This document shows, piece after piece, positions 57,535-64,000 of a DNA stretch of 64,000 nucleotides. The number at the start of each line of letters is the position of its first letter. Within the stretch, counting starts at the first letter, position 1. Position numbers and translations under genes: made by a program. The notes under the pieces are model-generated. The model was not told where the DNA came from. It did no database searches and saw only the letters and a list, made by a program, of their open reading frames with translations. Source of the DNA: Delphinapterus leucas (taxonomy: Eukaryota > Chordata > Mammalia > Artiodactyla > Monodontidae); contig NW_022098068.1 of assembly GCF_002288925.2 (NCBI RefSeq), positions 1,170,269-1,234,268 on the forward strand, read 5' to 3'.

Positions 57535-59432
57535 CCAACATATAAAGATCATATATGGCAATCCCAAAGTTAACATCATACTTAAGATGAAAGATTGAAA
57601 ACTTTTATTTTTAAAAGTTCAAGAATAAGACACAGGTGCCTACTCTCACAACTCCTATTCCACATAGTACTGGTTGTCCTAGCCAGAGCAATTAGACAAG
57701 AAAATGAAATAAGAGGCATCTGAATAAAAAAGGAAGAGGTAAAATTGTTTTTGTTTGAATATGACACTATTTTATATACAGAAAATTTTAAAGATTCCAC
57801 CAAAAAACTTTTAGATATAATCAATGAATTTCAGTAAAGTTGCAGGACATAAAATCAACATAAAAATCAGTAGTGTTTCTTTACATTAACAGGAAATATC
57901 AGAAAAAGAAATAAAGAAAACAATCCCATTTACAACAGCATCAAAAACAATAAACATATTTAGGAATAAATTTAACCATGGAGGTGAAAGATCTATACAC
58001 TGAAAACTGTAAGACATTGATGAAAGAAATTGAATAAGACACAACTGAAGCAAAAGATGTCTCACATTCATGGCTTTGAGAATTAATATTGTTAAAATAT
58101 CTATGTTACCCAAAGTCATCTACAGATTCAATGGAATCCCTATCAAGATTCCAGTGAAATTTTTATAGAAAGAGAAAAAACAATCCTACAATTTGTATGG
58201 AAGCACAGAAGATCCTGAACAGTCAAATCAATACTGAAAAGAAGAACAAAGCAGGAAGCATCACACTTCCTAATTTTAAACTATATTACAAAACTATAGT
58301 AATTTTAAAATATACTATTGGCATAAGCACATATAACAATGGAAAAGAATCAAAAGCCCAGAAATAAACCCATGTGTATATGTTCAACTAATATTTGACA
58401 AGGAATCCAACAATATGTAATGCAGAAGATGGCTTCTTCAATAAATGGTCTAGAGAAAATTGGATATTTAAACATGAATGAATGAAACTAGTTTACACCA
58501 CTCAAAAATTATCTCAAAATAGATTAAGGGCTTATATGTATAACCTTAAATTATAGAAATCCTAGAAAAAAATAGGGGAAAATATCTTTGACATTGGTCT
58601 TGGCAGTAATTTTTTGCTTATGACACCTAAAGCACAAGCAATAAAAGCAAAAATAAATAAGCATGGCTACATCAAACTGAAAAGCTTTTTTTTGCACAGT
58701 AAAAGAAACAATCAACAGAATGAAGAGGCAACCTATGGAATGGAAGAAATATTTGCAAACCAAGTATGTGATAAGGGGTTAATATCCAAAATTCATATGG
58801 AATTCACATAATAGCAAAATCATCATCATCATCAACATCATCATCATCATCTATTCAGTATGGGCCTAGGGCCTGAATAGTCATTTCTCCAAATAAAGTA
58901 CTCAAATTGCCAAGAGGTACGTGAAAAGGTACTCAGCATCACTAAGTATCAGGAAAATGAAAATCAAAACTACAATGAAATATCACCTCATACCTCGTAG
59001 AATGGCTGTTATCAAAAAATCAAGAGATAACAAGTGTTGGCGAGGATGCAGAAAAAACTATACAGCACTGTTGGTAGGATGATAAATTGGTATATACACA
59101 GTGGAAAAAAGTATACAGGTTTCTCAAAAATTAAAAATAGAGCTATCGAATGATACAGCAATTCCACTTCTGGGTATATATTTGAAGGAAATAAAATCAC
59201 TATCTTGAGATATTTGCACTCCCATGTTTATTGCCTTATTATTTACTGTAGCCAAGACATGGAAATAACCTAAGTGTCCATTGACAGATGAATGGATAAA
59301 GAAAATGTGGTGTATGTATAGAGAATTAAAGATTATTCAGCCATAAAAAGAAGGAAATCTTGCCACTTATGATAACATGAAGAATCTTGAAGGAATTATG
59401 CAAGTGAAATAAGTCAAACAAAGACAAATTTT
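57535..59432 (+). mobile_element. L1M-0, piece 4: RT to ORF2 C-terminus
   Basis: Resumes after the AATTACC duplication with CCCAACATATAAAGATCATA, the place in RT where piece 3 stopped. Landmarks are a GTTTTTGTTTGAATATGACA block in place of the FADD motif (decayed to FEYD), AAAGTCATCTACAGATTCAA, TCAATAAATGGTCTAGAGAA, and the Cys-rich motif region GTGTTGGCGAGGATGCAG. The final blocks are those encoding '[11 protein letters not shown]' and 'EISQ'. Cut at about 59432 by L1-H, a short way before the end of ORF2. No long open frame. Confidence 0.85.
58819..58852 (+). repeat. (ATC)n microsatellite, imperfect
   Basis: About 34 bp of ATC/CAT triplets with one AAC interruption (TCATCAACATCATCATC), inside L1M-0 after the 'ISKIHMEFT' block. 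The next bases, TATTCAGTATGGGCCTAGGG, are not L1-like, so a small insertion or local rearrangement occurred here. Confidence 0.85.
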
Positions 59433-60541
59433 GGAGACGAGGGGAAGATGGCAGAAGAGTAAGATGCGGAGATCACCTGCCTCCCTACAGATACACCAGA
59501 AATACATCTACACGTGGAACAACTCCTACAGAACACTTACTGAACGCTGGCAGAAGACCTCAGACCTCCCCAAAGGCAAGAAACTCCCCACGTACCTAGG
59601 TAGGGCAAAAGAAAAAAGCATAAACAGAGACAAAAGGATAGGGATGGGACCTGCAGCAGTGGGAGGGAGCTGTGAAGGAGGAAAGGTTTCCACACACTAA
59701 GAAGCCCCTTCGGGGGCAAAGAGTGTGGGTGGCAGAGGGGGAAACCTTCAGAGCCGTGGAGGAGAGCACAGTAACAGGAGTGTGGAGGGCAAAGTGGAGA
59801 GATTCACACACAGAGGATTGGTGCCGACCGCCTCTCACCAGCCCAACAGGCTGGTCTGCTCACCCACCAGGGTGGGTAGGGCTGGGAGCTGAGGCTTGGG
59901 CTCTCTCGGAGCACAGGGAGAGGACTGGCAGCATGAACAGAGCCTGAAAGGATTAGTGCACCACAGCTAGCCGGGAGGGAGTCCGGGAAAGTATGGACCT
60001 ACTGAAAAGGTAAGAGACTTTTTCTTCCATCTTTGTTTCCTGGTGCATGAGGAGAGGGGATTAGGAGCACTGCTTAAAGGAGCTCCAGAGATGGGCAGGA
60101 GCCGTGTATAAAGCGTGGACCACAGAGAGCGGCATGAGACACTAAGGCTGCTGCTGCCGCCACCAAGAAGCCTGTGTGTGAGCACAGGTCCCTATCCACA
60201 CCTTCCTTCCGGGGATCCTGTGCAGCCCACCACAAGATGCTGGACACCCTATGCCAAACAATTAGCAAGACAGGAACACAACCCCGCCCATTAGATAGAG
60301 GCTGCCTAAAATCATAATAAGGCCACAGACAACCAAAAATGCACCACCAGACGTGGACCTGCCCACCAGAAAGACAAGATCCAGCCTCATACACCACAAC
60401 ACAGGCACTAGTCCCCTCCACCAGGAAGCCTACACAACCCACTGAACAAAACTTAGCCACTGGGGAAGACACCAAAAACAACGGGAACTACAAACCTGCA
60501 GCCTGCAAAAAGGAGACCCCAAACACAGTAAGATAAGCAGA
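59433..60541 (+). promoter_or_regulatory. L1-H 5' UTR with internal deletion
   Basis: The YY1-like GAAGATGGC is at 59444-59452. The first about 800 bp follow L1-F closely up to GTGCAGCCCACCAC (60220-60233). There the sequence jumps to AAGATGCTGGACACCCTATG, equivalent to about position 28700 in L1-F. About 850 bp are missing, including the T-rich block. The remaining pre-ORF1 segment is normal. Confidence 0.8.
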
Positions 60542-61423
60542 ATGAGAAGACAGAACAACACACAGCAGATGAAGGAGCAAGATAAAAACCCACCAGACCT
60601 AACAAATGAAGAGGAAATAGGAAGTCTACCTGAAAAAGAATTCAGAATAATGATAGTAAAGATGATCCAAAATCTTGGAAATAGAATAGACAAAATGTAA
60701 GAAACATATAACAAGAACTAAAGATGAAACAAGCAACGATGAACAACACAATAAATGAAATTAAAAATACTCTTGCTGGGATCAATAGCAGAATAACTGA
60801 GGCAGAAGAATGGATAAGTGAACTGTAAGATAAAATAGTGGAAATAATTACTGCAGAGTAGAATAAAGAAAAAAGAATGAAAAGAACTGAGGACAGTCTC
60901 AGAGAAGCTTGGGACAAAAATAAACACACCAACTTTCGAATTATAGGGGTTCCAGAAGAAGAAGAGAAAAAGAAAGGGACTGAGAAAATATTTGAAGAGA
61001 TTATAGTTGAAAACTTCCCTAATATGGGAAAGGAAATAGTTAATCAAGTCCAGGAAGCACAGAGAATCCCATACAGGATAAATCCAAGGAGAGATGCCAA
61101 GACACATATTAATCAAACTGAGAAAAATTAAATACAAAGAAAACATATTAAAAGCAGAGAGGGTAAAACAACAAATAACACACAAGGGAATCCCCATAAG
61201 GTTAACAGCCGATCTTTCAGCAGAAACTCTGCAAGCCAGAAGGGACAGGCAGGACATATTTAAAGTGATGAAGGAGAAAAACCTGCAACCAAGAATACTC
61301 TACCCAGCAAGGATCTCATTCAGATTTGATGGAGAAATTAAAACCTTTACAGACAAGCAAAAGCTGAGAGAGTTCAGCACCACCAAACCACATTTACAAC
61401 AAATCCTAAAGGAACTTCTGTAG
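60542..61423 (+). pseudogene. L1-H ORF1, broken
   Basis: Starts MRRQNNTQQMKEQDKNPPD. TAA replaces a codon in the 'KMQETF' block, a small deletion follows in 'NKDLEEL', and two further stops lie in the coiled coil (GAACTGTAAGATAAA; GCAGAGTAGAAT). From 60877 the RRM is open (TEDSLREAWDKNKHTNFRII; EKIFEEIIVENFPNMGKEI). The C-terminal domain is open in a shifted frame at 61094-61423 (RLTADLSAETLQARRDRQD) and ends at the normal TAG. Confidence 0.92.
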
Positions 61424-61479
61424 GCAAGAAACACAAGAGAAGGAAAAGACCCACAATAACTACCCCAACAATTAAGAAA

Positions 61480-64000
61480 ATGGGAATAGGAACATATATA
61501 TCAATAAATACCTTACTTGTAAATGGGCTAATTGCTCCCACCAAAAGACACAGATTGGCTGAATGGATACAAAAACAAGACCCATATATATGCTGTCTAC
61601 AAGAGACCCACTTCAGACCTAGAGACACATACAAACTGAAAGTAAGGGGATGGAAAAAGATATTCCATGCAAATTGAAACCAAAAGAAAGCTGGAGTAGC
61701 AATTCTCATATCAGACAAAATAGACTTTAAAATAAAGACTATTAGAAGAGACAAAGAAGGACACTACATAATGATCAAGGGATCAATCAAGCAAGAAGAT
61801 ATAACAGTTGTAAATATTTATGCACCCAACATAAGAGCACCTCAATACATAAGGCAAATACTAACAGCCATAAAAGGGGAAATAGGCAGTAAAACAATCA
61901 TAGTAGGGGACTTTAACACCCCACTTTCACCAATGGACAGATCATCCAAAATGAAAATAAATAAGGAAACACAAGCTTTAAATGATGCATTAAACAAGGT
62001 GGACAATTAATATTTATAGGACATTCTATCCAAAAACTACAGAATACACATATTGCTCAAGTGCTCATGGAACGTGCTCCAGGATAGATCATATCTTGGG
62101 TCACAAATCAAGCCTTGGTAAATTTAAGAAAATTGAAATTGTATCAAGTATTTTTTCTGACCACAACGCTATGAGACTAGATATCAATTACAGGGAAAGA
62201 TCTGTAAAAATTACAAACACATGGAGGCTAAATAATATACTACTTAATAATGAAGTGATCACTGAAGAAATCAAAGAGGAAATCACAAAATACGTAGAAA
62301 CAAATGACAATGGAGGCATGACGACACAAAACCTATGGGATGCAGCAAAAGCAGTTCTAAGAGGGAAGTTTATAGCAATACAATCCTACCTTAAGAAAGA
62401 GGAAATATCTCAAATAAACAACCTAACTTTGCACCTAAGCCAATTAGAGAAAGAAGAACAAAAAACCCCCAAAGTTAGCAGAAAGAAAGAAATCATAAAG
62501 ATCAGATCAGAAATAACTGAAAAAGAAATGACAGAAATGATAGCAAAGATCAAAAAACTAAAAGCTGGTTCTTTGAGAAGATAAAAAAAAATTGATAAAC
62601 CGTCAGCCAGCCTCATCAAGAAAAAAAGGGAGAAGACTCAAATCAATAGAATTAGAAATGAAAAAGGAGAAGTTACAACTGACACTGAAGAAATACATAA
62701 GATCATGAGAGGTTACTACAAGCAACTCTATGCCAATGAAATGGACAACATGGAAGAAATGGACAAATTCTTAGAAATGCACAACCTGCCAAGGTGGAAT
62801 CAGGAAGAAATAGAAAATATGAACAGACCAATCACAAGCACTGAAATTGAATTTGTGATTAAAAATCTTCCAACAAACAAAGGTCCAGGACCAGATGGGC
62901 TTCACAGGCAAATTCTATCATTTAGAGAAGAGCTAACACCGACCCTTCTCAAACACTTCCAAAATATAGCAGAGGGAGGAACATTCCCAAACTCATTCTA
63001 CGAAGCTGCCAACACCTTGATACCAAAACCAGACAAGGATGTCACAAAAAAAGAAAACTACAGGCCAATATCACTGATGAACATAGATGCAAAAATCCTC
63101 AACAAAGTACTAGCCAACAGAGTCCAACAGCACATTAGAAGGATTATACACCATGATCAAGTGGGGTTTATTCCAGGAATGCAAGGATTCTTCAATATAC
63201 ACAAATCAATCAATGTGAAAAACCATATTAACAAATTGAAGGGGAAAAAGCATATGATCATCTCAATAGGTGCAGAGAAAGCTTTCGAGAAAATTCAGCA
63301 CCCGTTTATGATAAAAACCATGCAGAAAGTAGGCATAGAAGGAACCTTCCTCAACATAATAAAGGGCATATATGAAAAACTCACAGCCAACATCGTCCTC
63401 AATGGTGAAAAACTGAAAGCTTTTCCAGTAAGATCAGAAACAAGACAAGGTTGCCCACTCTCACCACTCTTATTCAACATAGTTTTAGATGTTTTAGCCA
63501 CGGCAATCAGAGAAGAAAAGGAAATACAAGGAATCGAAATCAGAAAAGAAGTAAAACTGTCACTGTTTGCAGATGACATGATACTATACATAGAGAATCC
63601 TAAAGATGCTACCAGAAAACTACTACAGCTAATGAATGAATTTGGTAAAGTAGCAGGATACAAAATTAATGCACAGAAATCTCTGGCATTCCTATACAAT
63701 AATGATGATAAATCTGAAAGTGAAATCAAGAAAACACTCCCATTTACCATTGCAACAAAAAGAATAAAATATCTAGGAATAAACCTACCTAAGGAAACAA
63801 AAGACCTGTATGCAGAAAATTATAAGACACTGATGAAAGAAATTAAAGGTGATACAAATGGATGGACAGATATACCACGTTCTTGGATTGAATGATTCAA
63901 CATTGCGAAAATGACCCTACTAGACTCTACTACCCAAAGCAACCTACAGCTTGAATGCAATCCCTATCAATCTACCACTGACATTTTTCACAGAACTAGA
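61480..64000 (+). pseudogene. L1-H ORF2, broken, incomplete at window end
   Basis: Endonuclease: starts MGIGTYISINTLLVNGLIAP with LQETHF, then TGA at the Gly codon after 'FHAN'. The frame reopens at 61771-62010 with VVNIYAPNIRAP and VGDFNTPLSPMDRS intact. A frameshift precedes the SDHN piece (62096-62584). The RT piece 62705-63895 (396 codons) is the best RT frame here. It has a nine-residue local frameshift that corrects itself after 'GPGPDG'. Palm motif A reads [15 protein letters not shown], with the metal-binding Asp changed to Gly, while FADD (63566-63577) is intact. The frame ends at TGA 63893-63895. The copy is catalytically dead despite its length. Confidence 0.93.

Larger units (their letters stand above)
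59433..64000 (+). mobile_element. L1-H: L1 5' part, cut by window end
   Basis: Starts GGAGACGAGGGGAAGATGGC and runs through 5' UTR, ORF1 (60542-61423) and ORF2 (from 61480) to the RT thumb region at the window edge. It is the same subfamily type as L1-B, D and F. Its 5' UTR is only about 1.1 kb because of an internal deletion. Inserted near the 3' end of L1M-0; the right TSD and 3' UTR must lie outside the window. Confidence 0.94.

Noticed and set aside
58819..58852. Possible CRISPR-like or satellite array.
   Set aside because: A simple triplet repeat with no spacers or higher-order unit.
59431..59700. A sense frame at the start of several L1 5' UTRs (also 6649-6900 and 47742-48020 on minus) with a shared [13 protein letters not shown] segment.
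   Set aside because: The frame is shared because the DNA is shared. The starts depend on flanking sequence or a non-ATG codon, and there is no common ATG inside the L1. I see no evidence for a translated product.

Overview
The window is nuclear DNA of a mammal, most likely a cetacean. It consists almost entirely of retrotransposons. The lineage call rests on at least six short SINEs of the tRNA-derived CHR type, which begin with CTTCCCTGGTGG and are built around ATCCCAC and GAGAGGCC blocks, plus one long CHR-2 copy and a CHR-2 fragment. CHR SINEs are known from whales, hippos and ruminants. No ruminant BovB or Bov-tA sequence was recognised, and the short CHR form is typical of whales. A toothed whale is the best guess. 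I found no host protein-coding gene, no rRNA or tRNA gene, no CRISPR array and no endogenous retrovirus. Every long open frame is a piece of LINE-1 (L1) ORF1 or ORF2, or its antisense shadow.

Layout, left to right. 1-6688: old L1 (L1M-type) fossils interrupted by a 5'-truncated younger L1 (L1-A, 2223-4773), an AT-rich tract, a MER2/Tigger-like DNA transposon end and a CHR SINE. 6689-22036: three same-strand L1 units joined end to end, namely L1-B (complete length), L1-C (internal ORF2 piece) and L1-D (complete length). 22037-59432: one old plus-strand L1M ('L1M-0') whose roughly 4.3 kb of sequence is split into four pieces by three large insertions. These are L1-E, itself split by full-length L1-F; a reverse-strand L1M ('L1M-R'), itself split by reverse-strand full-length L1-G; and L1-I. 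59433-64000: the 5' part of L1-H, cut by the window end.

The nesting order can be read from target-site duplications (TSDs) and from alignment of the interrupted pieces. L1M-0 is the oldest host. L1M-R, L1-E and L1-I entered it, L1-F entered L1-E, L1-G entered L1M-R, and CHR SINEs then entered L1-E, L1-F, L1-G and L1M-R. The SINE in L1-F has a perfect 13-bp TSD.

All L1 ORF1 and ORF2 copies carry stops or frameshifts, so none looks able to move by itself. The longest open pieces are a 527-codon ORF2 piece in L1-A and a 396-codon reverse transcriptase (RT) piece in L1-H. The two most unusual structures are a probable 3' transduction at the end of L1-E (36577-37047) and a CHR-2 SINE segment fused to the 5' end of L1-G inside its TSDs (47933-48030). 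L1-A to L1-I, L1M-0 and L1M-R are labels of mine, not database names. Family names come from sequence recognition; boundaries are accurate to a few bases where a TSD is given and to about 10-50 bases otherwise.
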